This document shows, one piece after another, positions 29,336-39,100 of a stretch of 64,000 nucleotides of DNA (its first letter is position 1; every line of letters starts with the position of its first letter). Position numbers and translations under genes: made by a program. The notes under the pieces were generated by a model that made no database searches, was not told the origin of the DNA, and worked only from the letters and a program-made list of their open reading frames with translations. The stretch lies in the NCBI RefSeq assembly GCF_000612585.1, contig NZ_JFCA01000012.1:62001-126000 (forward strand). Direction: 5' to 3'. The DNA is from Pseudomonas sp. CHM02 (GTDB lineage Bacteria > Pseudomonadota > Gammaproteobacteria > Pseudomonadales > Pseudomonadaceae).

Positions 29336-30110
29336 CGCATTTACCTCTTTGTCATTCAAGACTGTGTTAATCATGCCAATTAATGGCCGGAGTTCATGTT
29401 TGCAAGCGTCACTGATGCCGCGAAAGTTAGGCGAATAGACGCCGACTTACCGCGTACAGACATGTTAAATAGTGAGTGACTAACTATTGCACTCAAGTTG
29501 TGCGCAACTTGGCCTTGTTATTGGGGCTTGCCCTGAAATGCAGCCGGCCTTCCTGGGAGAAGGGCTCGGCGCCAGTGCCGCAGGGCTTTGATAGGGGCTT
29601 TAAGCCTTAAATATCAATGCCTTGGGTTGTCTCACTGACCCATTAGGGTAAGCACAGCCTTGGCCTTATAGTTCGTGGCAATTGATCCTTATCGCCGCTC
29701 TCAACTAATCGGTTGGTAATCTGACCACTGAGTCGAAGTTGATTGTGACAACTTCGCTACTTCCGTTGGTCTGCCGTGTAAGTCATCTCCTACAGAAACA
29801 GAGAATTTCGTTACCGGTGGTATGAGCGGTGCTTTAGGACGAAGTTCCAGCCCGCTCATCCTGTTTCCTGAAATTTCTTGAAATATTAGCAAAGATGGCA
29901 CTGGTACTATATTGATAGCACTTGCTATTTGGACCAGTACTTATAGGGAGTTGGCGCGAGAGGATAGTTTTGTGCCACTAGTGTTTTAAAAAAGTGGTGC
30001 CACTACGAAAAAAAACGACGAATGTCGAGTGAAAGAATTGTTAGAGAGGTGTCAGAATATTTTTTGACGCCAAAATAATGACAGTTTCATGATTGAAATG
30101 CGTAAAAAAA
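29336..30110 (-). promoter_or_regulatory. Long algD upstream regulatory region and leader
   Basis: About 775 gene-free bases separate algD from the REP next to yaaA. The half near algD carries hairpin-forming sequence: AAGTTG-TGCG-CAACTT (29495-29510) is a perfect palindrome and GAGTG...CACTC flanks the stretch just before it. The part beyond the AlgU-like promoter (29850-30110) is strikingly AT-rich for this genome, with runs such as TTTTAAAAAAG and GAAAAAAAACG, as expected of a bent or IHF/AmrZ-bound control region. CCGTTGGTC at 29763-29771 resembles the AlgR core CCGTTCGTC with one mismatch. The individual sites are unproven. Confidence 0.6.
29821..29847 (-). promoter_or_regulatory. AlgU (sigma-22/RpoE-type) promoter of the alginate operon
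   Basis: On the minus strand GAACTT is followed after 16 bases by TCATA, matching the AlgU consensus GAACTT-N16/17-TCtgA (the P. aeruginosa algD promoter has an equally imperfect -10). Transcription from here would start about 480 bases before the algD ATG, giving a long untranslated leader. Confidence 0.75.
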
Positions 30111-30199
30111 TGTGGGAGCTGGCTTGCCTGCGATGGCGGTGTATCAGTCAGAAATGAATCGACTGATGCAACGCCATCGCAGGCAAGCCAGCTCCCACA
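30111..30199. repeat. REP doublet downstream of yaaA
   Basis: TGTGGGAGCTGGCTTGCCTG and CAGGCAAGCCAGCTCCCACA are perfect arms of about 25 bp, extended by CGATGGCG/CGCCATCG. It marks the 3' side of yaaA and the far end of the algD control region. Confidence 0.92.
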
Positions 30200-30233
30200 G
30201 TTGAGATTCAGTGCAGCGAAAGGAGCGGCCGCT

Positions 30234-31013
30234 TTATTCCGGTGCGTGATCGCGCAAGAACACCAAATTGTCCGGCTTCGACTGCTCGGCATTGAAGCGA
30301 TAGCCCTGCACGTCAAACTGCTTGAGCTTCGCCGGGTCATTGATGCGCTCTTCGATCACGAAGCGGCTCATCATGCCCCGGGCCTTCTTGGCGTAGAAAC
30401 TGATGATCTTGTACTGGCCGTTCTTCAGGTCCTTGAACTCGGTATTGATGATCCGCGCCTTGAGGGCGGTGCGCTTGACCGCCGAGAAGTACTCGTTGGA
30501 GGCCAGGTTGAGCAGCACGTCATCCCCTTGTTCGGCCAGCGCTTCGTTGAGCCATTCGCTGATACGCGTGCCCCAGAAGGCGTACAGGTCCTTGCCACGG
30601 GCGTTGGGCAGCTTGGTGCCCATCTCCAGTCGGTACGGCATCATCAGGTCCAGGGGGCGCAGCAGGCCGTACAGGCCCGAGAGCATGCGCAGGTGGTCCT
30701 GGGCGTAGCTGAAGTCGGCATCGCTGAAGGTTTCGGCATTCAGGCCGGTGTAGACGTCACCTTTGAACGCCAGCAGCGCCTGCTTGGCATTGGCTTGGGT
30801 GAACGCCGGGGTCCAACTGCCGAAGCGGGCGGCATTGAGGCCGCCGATCTTGTCGGATACGTGCATCAATTCGCTGATTTGCGCCGGGCTGAGGGTGCGC
30901 AGTTGCTCGATCAGCTCCTGGGAGTGGTCCAGGTACTGCGGCTGGGTAAAGCGCTGGGTCGCCGGCGCGGTCTCGAAATCGAGGGTCTTGGCGGGGGAAA
31001 TCACCATCAGCAT
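30234..31013 (-). CDS. yaaA: Peroxide stress protein YaaA
   Basis: A 259-residue DUF328/YaaA protein that lowers free iron and protects DNA and proteins under hydrogen peroxide stress in E. coli. Family stretches are obvious: [14 protein letters not shown] at the N terminus, [21 protein letters not shown] in the middle, and the basic [19 protein letters not shown] near the C terminus. It has its own promoter region shared with the divergent deacetylase gene (31014-31132). No OxyR site was recognised by eye. Confidence 0.93.
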   Translation of the reverse strand: MLMVISPAKTLDFETAPATQRFTQPQYLDHSQELIEQLRTLSPAQISELMHVSDKIGGLNAARFGSWTPAFTQANAKQALLAFKGDVYTGLNAETFSDADFSYAQDHLRMLSGLYGLLRPLDLMMPYRLEMGTKLPNARGKDLYAFWGTRISEWLNEALAEQGDDVLLNLASNEYFSAVKRTALKARIINTEFKDLKNGQYKIISFYAKKARGMMSRFVIEERINDPAKLKQFDVQGYRFNAEQSKPDNLVFLRDHAPE

Positions 31014-31132
31014 GAAGTCGTCTCCTGTAAACGTGGAGGGATTCTAGGGGGTTGGACGGTTTGACTCCACCTATGATGGCGATAGGTGCGATCCGCTATG
31101 ATGGCCGGTGACTCTGGAGAGGGAGACCCCGT

Positions 31133-32257
31133 GTGCGAATAGCGCTTTTGTTATCGGCTTGCTTGTTGTGCCTGAATGCCCACGCGGCACCGGTGGATGT
31201 GGCCAGCCTGGACCGTGGTACCTGGCCGGAAAAACTCGGCAGCCCGGCGCTGTTCGATGTGGCCTCGCGCGCGGAAATCCTGATGTTCGCCCACAGCCTG
31301 CTGGCCAGCGAGAACCAGGATGAGGCCGCGCTCAAGCAACGCCTGGGCTTGAAGATCATCAACCTGGCCGCCATCGATGACCTGCGCCGCCAGCTCTGGC
31401 AGCGTCTGCTGGAGAACTACACCTTTGCCCAGCAGAGCTGCGAGGAGGACGCCTCGTTCTGTTACCTGGTGGAAAGCATGGACGACCTGCGCGAGCAAGC
31501 CGGCAAGTTCGAAGTCAGCGAAAATTCCTTCTATATAGGCTGGGCGGGTCCGAGCCATGCATTCCATGAGCGCTACCTGGACGAGTTGCTGCGCAAGGCC
31601 GCGCTGTTTCCGCAGATCAGCAGCGAAATCGCGCGTTTCGGTGACCACGAGCGTAATGGTGACGAGTTCAACGACCGGCTGTTCCTGCTGACGTTCGATG
31701 GCGGCCCGGCGCCGGTCAGCGGTAATACCGACTGGCTCACCGACTACCTGCGCAAGCAGAAGATGAACGCGACCTTCTTCGCCCTCGGCAGCAGCTTGCA
31801 AACCCGTGTGGAGCGCAGCTCTGTTGTCGATGTGCAGGCGCTTTATCAAGACCAGTGCGTCGGCACCCAGGGCTGGCAGTATCGCTCCCACAGCCATTGG
31901 GTGGACTGGCAGAGTTCCATCACCCGCAGTGCCTCGCTGGCGCAGAACCTGATGCCGGAAAATTACGTGCCGCTGTTCCGTCCGCCCTATGGCCAGCGCC
32001 GCGCGGACAGCCAGGGTTTCTTTCAAGCCCAGGGCTTGCAGGTGGCGTTGTGGGATATCGACTCCCAGGACGAACCGGGCAAGCTCAAGGCCGATGAGTC
32101 GGCGCAACGGGTGTTGACGTTGATGCTGCTGTGGCGCAAAGGCGTGATTGTGTTTCACGACACCCAGGACAAGGCGCGGGTCGCCCTGCCGATCTTGTTG
32201 CAGGCAACGGCACAGAGTGGTCTGGGGTGGCAGGACTGCCGAGAGGCGTTTCGCTGA
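31133..32257 (+). CDS. Polysaccharide deacetylase-like (NodB-fold) exported protein
   Basis: A 374-residue protein with a signal peptide (IALLLSACLLCLNAHA) and a C-terminal NodB domain from about residue 180. Motif 1 reads TFDGG, not TFDDG, so the second Asp, normally a metal ligand, is Gly (codon GGC). Later motifs remain: SHSHWVDW, RPPYGQRR, WDIDSQDE and IVFHDTQDKA. The 150-residue N-terminal region has two cysteines (QQSCEEDASFCYL). GTG at 31133 follows GGAGAGGGAG. If active it would remove N-acetyl groups from a cell-envelope or extracellular glycan; with the altered motif it may instead only bind. Confidence 0.8.
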   Translation: MRIALLLSACLLCLNAHAAPVDVASLDRGTWPEKLGSPALFDVASRAEILMFAHSLLASENQDEAALKQRLGLKIINLAAIDDLRRQLWQRLLENYTFAQQSCEEDASFCYLVESMDDLREQAGKFEVSENSFYIGWAGPSHAFHERYLDELLRKAALFPQISSEIARFGDHERNGDEFNDRLFLLTFDGGPAPVSGNTDWLTDYLRKQKMNATFFALGSSLQTRVERSSVVDVQALYQDQCVGTQGWQYRSHSHWVDWQSSITRSASLAQNLMPENYVPLFRPPYGQRRADSQGFFQAQGLQVALWDIDSQDEPGKLKADESAQRVLTLMLLWRKGVIVFHDTQDKARVALPILLQATAQSGLGWQDCREAFR

Positions 32258-32596
32258 AGTGCCCGGCCCTGTTGGGTATGGGGCAGTTTTGGGGCGATTT
32301 TTTACGACATTTCGATGCAGGCGGACTTCCGACTTTAACGGGGTACCCGGCACTCGGCTAGTGCTATTCGTCATCCTGAAAAATAAACTTCAAAAAAGCG
32401 TCAAAGTGCTTTTTCCTGTCATGGGTTTTGCGGTATTACGAAGTCAGATCGCCGAAACCTGCAGCACAGGTGGCGTCTTCCAAGACTCCTCATGTGGGCA
32501 CTGCGCTTGACGTCACTCAGGTGCAGTCGGTGGTCGAATCGAGGCGCAGCACTGTTGTGGTATTGCGTCGACTGGCTCCCACAAAGGTGACCGAGT
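32258..32596. other. Intergenic region before phoH
   Basis: This stretch of 339 bases has no convincing gene. It contains a solitary REP-like half arm (CTGGCTCCCACA at 32571-32582) just before phoH and an AT-rich patch (32375-32425) that could hold the phoH promoter. I see no terminator after the deacetylase gene. Confidence 0.4.
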
Positions 32597-33991
32597 ATGG
32601 ATGATCATGGACGTAACCCTTCTTCCGACCAGCCAATCCTTTATGTGCTTGATACCAACGTACTGATTCACGATCCAAACGCACTGCTCAACTTCGAAGA
32701 ACACCACGTCGCCATCCCGATGATCGTGCTTGAGGAGCTCGACAAACTCAAAAGCGGGCACCACAGCGTTGCCGCCGAATGTCGCCAGGCGATCCGCCTG
32801 ATCGACAAGACATTGGGCGAAGCGTCGCCGGAGGACGTCGAAGTCGGCGTACCGATCCAGCGGGGCAAGAGCGGGCCCAAGGGCTTGCTGTCGATTCTGA
32901 TGAGCAAGCGCAGCGAGCCCAACAGCCTGCTGCCGGAAAATCTGAACGACAACAAAATCATCAACCAATTGATCGACCTGCACGCTCGCGACAAGGACCT
33001 GCGCGTGGTGCTGGTGACCAAAGACATCAATATGCGCCTCAAGGCACGAGCGTGTGGGATCGCTGCCGAGGACTACAGTACCGACCAACTGGTCGACGAC
33101 GTGTCGATGCTTTCCCGGGGTTATCACATGATGACCGGCTCGTTCTGGGACCGTGTCAGCAAGGTCGAAACCCGTCAGGACCACGGCCGCACTTGGCACC
33201 AGGTACAGCTGATCGACAACCTGCCGGCGGTGCATATCAATGAGTTCATTGTCGACGAACAGGGCTTTGTGGGCTGGATCAAAGAGATCCAGGTCGACAA
33301 GCTGCTGATTCTCGACCTGCATCAGGAACCCCTGTTGCACCAGGAAGCCTGGGGCCTGAAACCGCGTGATATCTACCAGAGCCTGGCGCTGTATGCGCTG
33401 CTCGATCCGGACATCCACCTGGTCAACCTGACCGGCGCCGCGGGCTCGGGGAAAACCATCCTCGCCCTGGCGGCCGCCATCGAGCAGACCATGGTGACCA
33501 AGCGCTATCGCCGCATCATCGCCACCCGCAGCGTGCAGGGCCTGGACCAGGAAATCGGCTTCCTGCCCGGCACCGAGGCGGAAAAAATGGAGCCGTGGCT
33601 GGGGGCGATCACCGACAACCTCGAAGCCTTGCACATGGATGACGAAAACACCCATGGCAGCGTCGACTACATCCTCAGCAAAGTGCCGTTGCAGTTCAAA
33701 TCCCTCAACTACATCCGAGGTCGCAGCTTCCAGCAGAGCCTGATTCTGATCGACGAATGCCAGAACCTGACCCCGCACCAGATGAAAACCATCATCACCC
33801 GTGCCGGCGCCGGTTCCAAAGTGGTGTGCCTGGGCAACCTGGCACAGATCGACACCCCTTACCTGTCCGCGACCAGCTCCGGGCTGACGTACCTGACTGA
33901 ACGCTTCAAGGATTTCCCGAACGGCGTGCATATCGCGCTGCAAGGGGTGCCTCGTTCGATTCTGGCCGAATACGCCGAATCTCACTTGTAA
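32597..33991 (+). CDS. PhoH-family ATPase with N-terminal PIN domain (PhoH2 type)
   Basis: A 464-residue cytoplasmic fusion of a PIN-type RNase domain (residues 1-150; acidic site in YVLDTNVLIHD) and a PhoH ATPase/helicase domain. The ATPase part has Walker A GAAGSGKT near residue 282 and Walker B LILIDECQNLTPHQ. PIN-PhoH proteins unwind and cut RNA in vitro in other bacteria; the physiological role in Pseudomonas is not known. GTGACCGAGT just before the ATG gives a modest ribosome-binding site. It stands alone and is followed by a REP doublet. Confidence 0.92.
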   Translation: MDDHGRNPSSDQPILYVLDTNVLIHDPNALLNFEEHHVAIPMIVLEELDKLKSGHHSVAAECRQAIRLIDKTLGEASPEDVEVGVPIQRGKSGPKGLLSILMSKRSEPNSLLPENLNDNKIINQLIDLHARDKDLRVVLVTKDINMRLKARACGIAAEDYSTDQLVDDVSMLSRGYHMMTGSFWDRVSKVETRQDHGRTWHQVQLIDNLPAVHINEFIVDEQGFVGWIKEIQVDKLLILDLHQEPLLHQEAWGLKPRDIYQSLALYALLDPDIHLVNLTGAAGSGKTILALAAAIEQTMVTKRYRRIIATRSVQGLDQEIGFLPGTEAEKMEPWLGAITDNLEALHMDDENTHGSVDYILSKVPLQFKSLNYIRGRSFQQSLILIDECQNLTPHQMKTIITRAGAGSKVVCLGNLAQIDTPYLSATSSGLTYLTERFKDFPNGVHIALQGVPRSILAEYAESHL

Positions 33992-34018
33992 AACACAGCC
34001 AGTGCAGGAGCTGGCTTT

Positions 34019-34105
34019 TGTGGGAGCTGGCTTGCCTGCGATAGCATCACCGCGATGTGACTGACACACCGAGGTGCCTGCATCGCAGGCAAGCCAGCTC
34101 CCACA
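34019..34105. repeat. REP doublet between phoH and moaC
   Basis: TGTGGGAGCTGGCTTGCCTG and CAGGCAAGCCAGCTCCCACA are inverted arms. A partial extra copy (GTGCAGGAGCTGGCTTTTG) just to the left at about 34002 looks like a remnant of an additional half. Confidence 0.9.
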
Positions 34106-34155
34106 TTTGATCGGCGTTGGGTTTACAATCGAGGCTCCTGATCAGGAGTATCCCT

Positions 34156-34629
34156 GTGCTGACTCATCTCGATTCCCAAGGTCGCGCCCACATGGTCGAC
34201 GTCACCGACAAGTCCGTGACGTTCCGTGAGGCGGTGGCTGAAGCGCGTGTGCGCATGCTGCCAGAGACCTTGAAAATGATTGTCGACGGTGCCCACCCCA
34301 AGGGCGACGTATTTGCCGTGGCCCGCATTGCCGGGATCCAGGCAGCGAAAAAAACCAGCGACCTGATCCCCCTGTGCCACCCGCTGATGCTCACGGGCGT
34401 CAAGGTCGACCTCAGCGCTGACGGCGAAGATGCAGTGCATATCGTCGCCCGTTGCAAACTCTCCGGCCAGACCGGCGTGGAGATGGAAGCCCTCACCGCG
34501 GCGAGCGTCGCGGCCTTGACGATCTACGACATGTGCAAGGCCGTGGACCGTGGCATGACCATCGAAAGTATTCGCCTGCTGGAAAAGCTCGGCGGCAAAA
34601 GCGGGCACTTCAAGGCGGACCAGGCATGA
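34156..34629 (+). CDS. moaC: Cyclic pyranopterin monophosphate synthase MoaC
   Basis: Molybdenum cofactor biosynthesis, first stage: with MoaA it makes cyclic pyranopterin monophosphate from GTP. It has 157 residues with the conserved PLCHPLML and GVEMEALTA stretches and the [10 protein letters not shown] active-site helix. Start is GTG at 34156 with AGGAG seven bases upstream. Its stop overlaps the moaD start (ATGA). moaA is not in the window. Confidence 0.96.
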   Translation: MLTHLDSQGRAHMVDVTDKSVTFREAVAEARVRMLPETLKMIVDGAHPKGDVFAVARIAGIQAAKKTSDLIPLCHPLMLTGVKVDLSADGEDAVHIVARCKLSGQTGVEMEALTAASVAALTIYDMCKAVDRGMTIESIRLLEKLGGKSGHFKADQA

Positions 34630-34868
34630 GCATCAACGTATTGTTTTTCGCGCGTTACGCCGAAGCGGTGGGCTTTGACTCGCTGGAGATGGAAGGCGAT
34701 TTCGCCACTGTCGAGGCTGTGCGCCTGGCGCTGGCCAGTGACCCGGAGTTTGCGGTACTCAACGAGACCAGCCTGATGTGCGCCCGTAACGAAGAACTGT
34801 GCGGGCTCGACGAGCCGCTACTACCCGGCGACGAAGTCGCATTTTTCCCCCCCGTGACCGGAGGCTGA
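34626..34868 (+). CDS. moaD: Molybdopterin synthase small subunit MoaD
   Basis: An 80-residue ubiquitin-fold sulfur carrier that, as its C-terminal thiocarboxylate, gives sulfur to cyclic pyranopterin monophosphate. It ends in the required FFPPVTGG. Its ATG overlaps the moaC stop by four bases, and moaE starts 2 bases after its stop. A run of seven C's lies just before the C-terminal codons but the frame is intact. Confidence 0.95.
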   Translation: MSINVLFFARYAEAVGFDSLEMEGDFATVEAVRLALASDPEFAVLNETSLMCARNEELCGLDEPLLPGDEVAFFPPVTGG

Positions 34869-34870
34869 AC

Positions 34871-35320
34871 ATGGCCATTCGTGTGCAGCCCCAGGCATTC
34901 GATCCAGGCGCAGAGGTGAACGCCATGCATGCGGCCAATGTCGGCGTGGGCGCGGTGGTGAGTTTTGTCGGCTATGTACGCGACTTCAATGACGGCCGCG
35001 ACGTGTCGGGAATGTTCCTGGAGCACTACCCGGGCATGACCGAGAAGGCCCTGGCCAAGATCGCCGTGGAAGCGGAGCAGCGCTGGCCGTTGCTCAAGCT
35101 GGAAGTGCTGCACCGCATTGGCGCGCTGGAGCCCGGTGAGCCGATTGTGTTCGTGGCGGCTGCCAGCGCCCATCGCCAGGCTGCATTTGATGCCTGTGCA
35201 TTTGTGATGGATTACTTGAAGACGCGGGCGCCGTTTTGGAAGAAGGAAAATACCAGTGAGGGGCCGCGTTGGGTGGAGGGGCGGCACAGCGATCAGGCAG
35301 CAGCAGATCGCTGGAAATAA
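34871..35320 (+). CDS. moaE: Molybdopterin synthase catalytic subunit MoaE
   Basis: Partner of MoaD (149 residues); the heterotetramer converts cyclic pyranopterin monophosphate to molybdopterin. Visible family features are GAVVSFVGYVRD, FLEHYPGMTEKAL, HRIGALEPGEPIVFVAA, and the catalytic lysine segment FWKKENTSEGPRWVEG. It is the third gene of the moaCDE operon, with GGAGG eight bases before its ATG, inside the end of moaD. Confidence 0.96.
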   Translation: MAIRVQPQAFDPGAEVNAMHAANVGVGAVVSFVGYVRDFNDGRDVSGMFLEHYPGMTEKALAKIAVEAEQRWPLLKLEVLHRIGALEPGEPIVFVAAASAHRQAAFDACAFVMDYLKTRAPFWKKENTSEGPRWVEGRHSDQAAADRWK

Positions 35321-35328
35321 ACATAGCT

Positions 35329-35413
35329 CTGTAGGAGCCGGCTTGCCGGCGATGACGACCGTGAGAACAGTGCAAGGCTTGAGGCCACATCGCCGGCAAG
35401 CCGGCTCCTACAG
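35329..35413. repeat. REP-like doublet (GTAGGAGCCGGCTTGCCGGCGATG class)
   Basis: CTGTAGGAGCCGGCTTGCCG and CGGCAAGCCGGCTCCTACAG are perfect inverted arms. It sits between the convergent moaE and rhlB genes and may terminate or insulate both. A degenerate relative is at 59732-59804. Confidence 0.9.
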
Positions 35414-35424
35414 GGTTTGCGCAT

Positions 35425-36891
35425 TCAGCTTGGGCGTTTGCGTTCTACCGGGCGCAACAGATGCGTCGGCGGCGTCTCACAGCTGATCTTGCGACCCAGC
35501 AGCGCCTCGATCGACGGCAGCTGGTACGAGTCATCTTCCCCGGCAAAGCTGATCGACACACCCGCCGCCCCGGCACGGCCGGTACGGCCGATGCGGTGCA
35601 CGTAGTCGTCCGGCACTTCCGGCAGGGTGAAGTTGATCACGTGGCTGATGCCGTCGATGTGAATCCCGCGACCCGCCACGTCAGTGGCCACCAGCACACG
35701 AATCTTGCCTTCGCGGAAACCTTCCAGCGTCTTGATGCGCTTGTGTTGCGGCACATCGCCGGACAGTTGCGCGGCGTTCACGCCGTCACGCACCAGGCGC
35801 TCTTCGATGCGGCGCACTTCGTCCTTGCGGTTGGCGAACACCATCACGCGCTCCCAGCCGTTGTCGTTGACCAGGTTGTAGAGCAATTTGTATTTGTCGG
35901 CACCGGCCACGGCGTAGATGTGTTGCTCGACGTTTTCGCTGGCGACGTTTTCCGCTTCGATCTCGACGATGGACGGGTCGGTGGTCCATTGCTTGGCGAG
36001 GTTCATCACGTCTTCGGTGAAGGTCGCGGAGAACAGCAGGGTCTGGCGTTCGGATTTCGGCGGGGTCTGGCGGATGATCTGACGCACCTGCGGGATGAAA
36101 CCCATGTCGAGCATGCGGTCGGCTTCGTCCAGCACCATCACTTCGACCATGTCCAGGTGCACGTCGCCGCGCTGGTTGAAGTCCAGCAGACGGCCAGGCG
36201 TAGCCACGAGGATGTCGCAGTGACGGGCTTCGAGGTGCTTGAGCTGCTTGTCGAAGTCCATGCCGCCCACGAACGTCATGACGTTGAGGCCGGTGTACTT
36301 GGTCAGGTCGGCGGCGTCCTTGGCGATCTGTACCACCAGCTCCCGGGTGGGGGCGATGATCAGTGCGCGCGGTTCACCCATGTAGCGTTCTTTGGGCGGC
36401 GGCGTCTGCAGCAGCTGGGTGATGATCGAGATCAGGAACGCGGCGGTCTTGCCGGTGCCGGTCTGGGCGCGGCCGATGGCATCTTTGCCCGCGAGGGTAA
36501 AGCCAAGCACCTGCGCCTGGATCGGCGTGCAGTACGGGAACCCCAGGTCCTGGATGGCATGCATCAGTTCCGGGGCCAGTTTGAAATCGTGGAAGCGGGT
36601 CTTGCCTTCCTGGGGCTCGACGACGAAGTCTTCGAGTTTCCATGGGATCACGGGCGGTTTTGGTGCACGTTCGCGGCGCGGCTTGGGTGCGACTGGCGCG
36701 GGAGCGGCCTCGGCCGGTTTTGCCTGTTCAGGCGGCGTTACGGTCGGCTTCTTCGGCTGGGCGACAGGTGCGGTCCGGCCGGGCTGTTTACCGTCGTTGC
36801 GGCTGCCGGGTGTCGGGACAGGAGCACTGGGAACAGGCGCGAGCGGCTCAGCCTCGCTTTTGCCGAACATCTTCTTGAGTGCTTTGAGCAC
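35425..36891 (-). CDS. rhlB: DEAD-box ATP-dependent RNA helicase RhlB
   Basis: A 488-residue cytoplasmic RNA helicase of the RhlB/degradosome type. The helicase motifs appear in order: [50 protein letters not shown] and [10 protein letters not shown]. The N-terminal 90 residues are Pro/Lys/Ala-rich and disordered, and the short basic tail ends in RPVERKRPS, as in pseudomonad RhlB. It is a single gene, convergent with moaCDE. Confidence 0.9.
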   Translation of the reverse strand: MLKALKKMFGKSEAEPLAPVPSAPVPTPGSRNDGKQPGRTAPVAQPKKPTVTPPEQAKPAEAAPAPVAPKPRRERAPKPPVIPWKLEDFVVEPQEGKTRFHDFKLAPELMHAIQDLGFPYCTPIQAQVLGFTLAGKDAIGRAQTGTGKTAAFLISIITQLLQTPPPKERYMGEPRALIIAPTRELVVQIAKDAADLTKYTGLNVMTFVGGMDFDKQLKHLEARHCDILVATPGRLLDFNQRGDVHLDMVEVMVLDEADRMLDMGFIPQVRQIIRQTPPKSERQTLLFSATFTEDVMNLAKQWTTDPSIVEIEAENVASENVEQHIYAVAGADKYKLLYNLVNDNGWERVMVFANRKDEVRRIEERLVRDGVNAAQLSGDVPQHKRIKTLEGFREGKIRVLVATDVAGRGIHIDGISHVINFTLPEVPDDYVHRIGRTGRAGAAGVSISFAGEDDSYQLPSIEALLGRKISCETPPTHLLRPVERKRPS

Positions 36892-36993
36892 GGTGATCTC
36901 ATTAATTGGTTAAGGAATGTACGCCGGCCAGTGTAATGCAAGAATCGGGCGCGGCGTAGTGCGTCTGTCATACGGCTACATAAACGGTGGTTT

Positions 36994-37779
<786 letters not shown>

Positions 37780-37784
37780 TCACT

Positions 37785-37802
37785 CTGGTACGGGCCTTGC
37801 TA
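37785..37802 (+). promoter_or_regulatory. Sigma-54 promoter of aapJQMP
   Basis: CTGGTACGGGCCTTGCTA matches the RpoN consensus YTGGCACGrNNNTTGCW with one difference (C to T at the fourth base of the -24 block). The -24 GG and -12 GC are spaced correctly. Transcription would begin near 37812, about 185 bases before aapJ. Confidence 0.85.
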
Positions 37803-37996
37803 TGTGTTGAACGATGTCAGCGCTATCTCAGGACGGTAACACTATCAGTGACTGCCGCTTGTGGGATAGCAACTGGAATTACCGCGACAACTTCATGCCG
37901 CTTGACCCTAAAAAAAGCCAACACGGGTCGATATCGCCTCATAAGGGTGCGCTGAAGTTCGAGCTCCGACACAACAAGAGCAAACTGGAGGTTTGA

Positions 37997-39028
37997 ATGA
38001 AGGTATTGAAATCCACCCTGGCCATCGTTTCCGCGGCGGCTGTACTGGGTGTCAGTGGTTTCGCCCAAGCTGGCGCCACGCTGGACGCCGTGCAGAAGAA
38101 AGGCTTTGTGCAATGTGGGGTGAGTGACGGCCTGCCGGGTTTCTCGGTACCGGATGCCAGCGGCAAGATCCTGGGGATCGATGCTGACGTTTGCCGCGCT
38201 GTGGCCGCTGCCGTTTTCGGCGACGCTACCAAGGTCAAGTTCAGCCAGTTGAATGCCAAGGAGCGTTTCACCGCGCTTCAATCGGGCGAAGTCGACATTC
38301 TGTCCCGTAACACCACCATGACCAGCTCCCGCGACGCCGGCATGGGCCTGAAATTCCCAGGCTTCATCACTTACTACGACGGCATCGGCTTCCTGGTAAA
38401 CAACAAGCTGGGCGTGAAAAGTGCCAAGGAACTGGACGGTGCAACCATCTGCATCCAGGCCGGTACCACCACTGAGCTGAACGTTTCCGACTACTTCCGT
38501 GGCAACGGCCTCAAATACACCCCGATCACCTTCGACACTTCCGACGAAAGCGCCAAGTCGCTGGAATCCGGTCGTTGCGACGTGCTGACCTCCGACAAGT
38601 CCCAACTGTTCGCCCAGCGCAGCAAGCTGGCCGCACCGAAGGACTACGTAGTTCTGCCGGAAACCATTTCCAAGGAACCACTGGGCCCGGTCGTACGTAA
38701 CGGCGACGACGAGTGGCTGGCCATCGTGCGCTGGGTTGGCTACGCCATGCTCAACGCTGAAGAAGCCGGTATCACCTCCAAAAACGTTGAAGCCGAAGCC
38801 AAGTCCACCAAGAACCCGGACGTTGCACGTCTGCTCGGTGCTGACGGCGAATACGGCAAAGACCTGAAAGTGAAGAAAGACTGGGTCGTACAGATCGTCA
38901 AGCAAGTCGGTAACTACGGTGAAGTGTTCGAGCGCAACCTGGGCAAGAGCACCCCGCTGGAAATCGACCGTGGCCTGAACGCACTGTGGAACGCTGGCGG
39001 CATTCAATACGCACCACCTGTGCGCTGA
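37997..39028 (+). CDS. aapJ: General L-amino acid ABC transporter, periplasmic binding protein
   Basis: A 343-residue solute-binding protein with a signal peptide cut near VSGFAQA. It belongs to the polar amino-acid binding family 3, with the typical start of the mature domain (VQKKGFVQCGVSDGLPGFS) and the STIRSRDAG-equivalent stretch ILSRNTTMTSSRDAG. It delivers amino acids, probably of broad specificity, to AapQ/AapM. GGAGG seven bases before the ATG is a strong ribosome-binding site. It is the first gene of aapJQMP. Confidence 0.93.
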   Translation: MKVLKSTLAIVSAAAVLGVSGFAQAGATLDAVQKKGFVQCGVSDGLPGFSVPDASGKILGIDADVCRAVAAAVFGDATKVKFSQLNAKERFTALQSGEVDILSRNTTMTSSRDAGMGLKFPGFITYYDGIGFLVNNKLGVKSAKELDGATICIQAGTTTELNVSDYFRGNGLKYTPITFDTSDESAKSLESGRCDVLTSDKSQLFAQRSKLAAPKDYVVLPETISKEPLGPVVRNGDDEWLAIVRWVGYAMLNAEEAGITSKNVEAEAKSTKNPDVARLLGADGEYGKDLKVKKDWVVQIVKQVGNYGEVFERNLGKSTPLEIDRGLNALWNAGGIQYAPPVR

Positions 39029-39100
39029 TCGCTGATGGTTCTGTCACCCGGTGGGCCAACCGCCGGGTGATGTTCTGTTCCATTATTTCCGGGGCACTTC

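Noticed and set aside
29701..29901. A 66-codon minus-strand frame upstream of algD
   Set aside because: It overlaps the AlgU-type promoter, has no ribosome-binding site and no recognisable composition; more likely chance within the control region.
37814..37996. A 60-codon plus-strand frame between the sigma-54 promoter and aapJ
   Set aside because: It lies in the leader, has no ribosome-binding site and its peptide resembles nothing; treated as untranslated leader.
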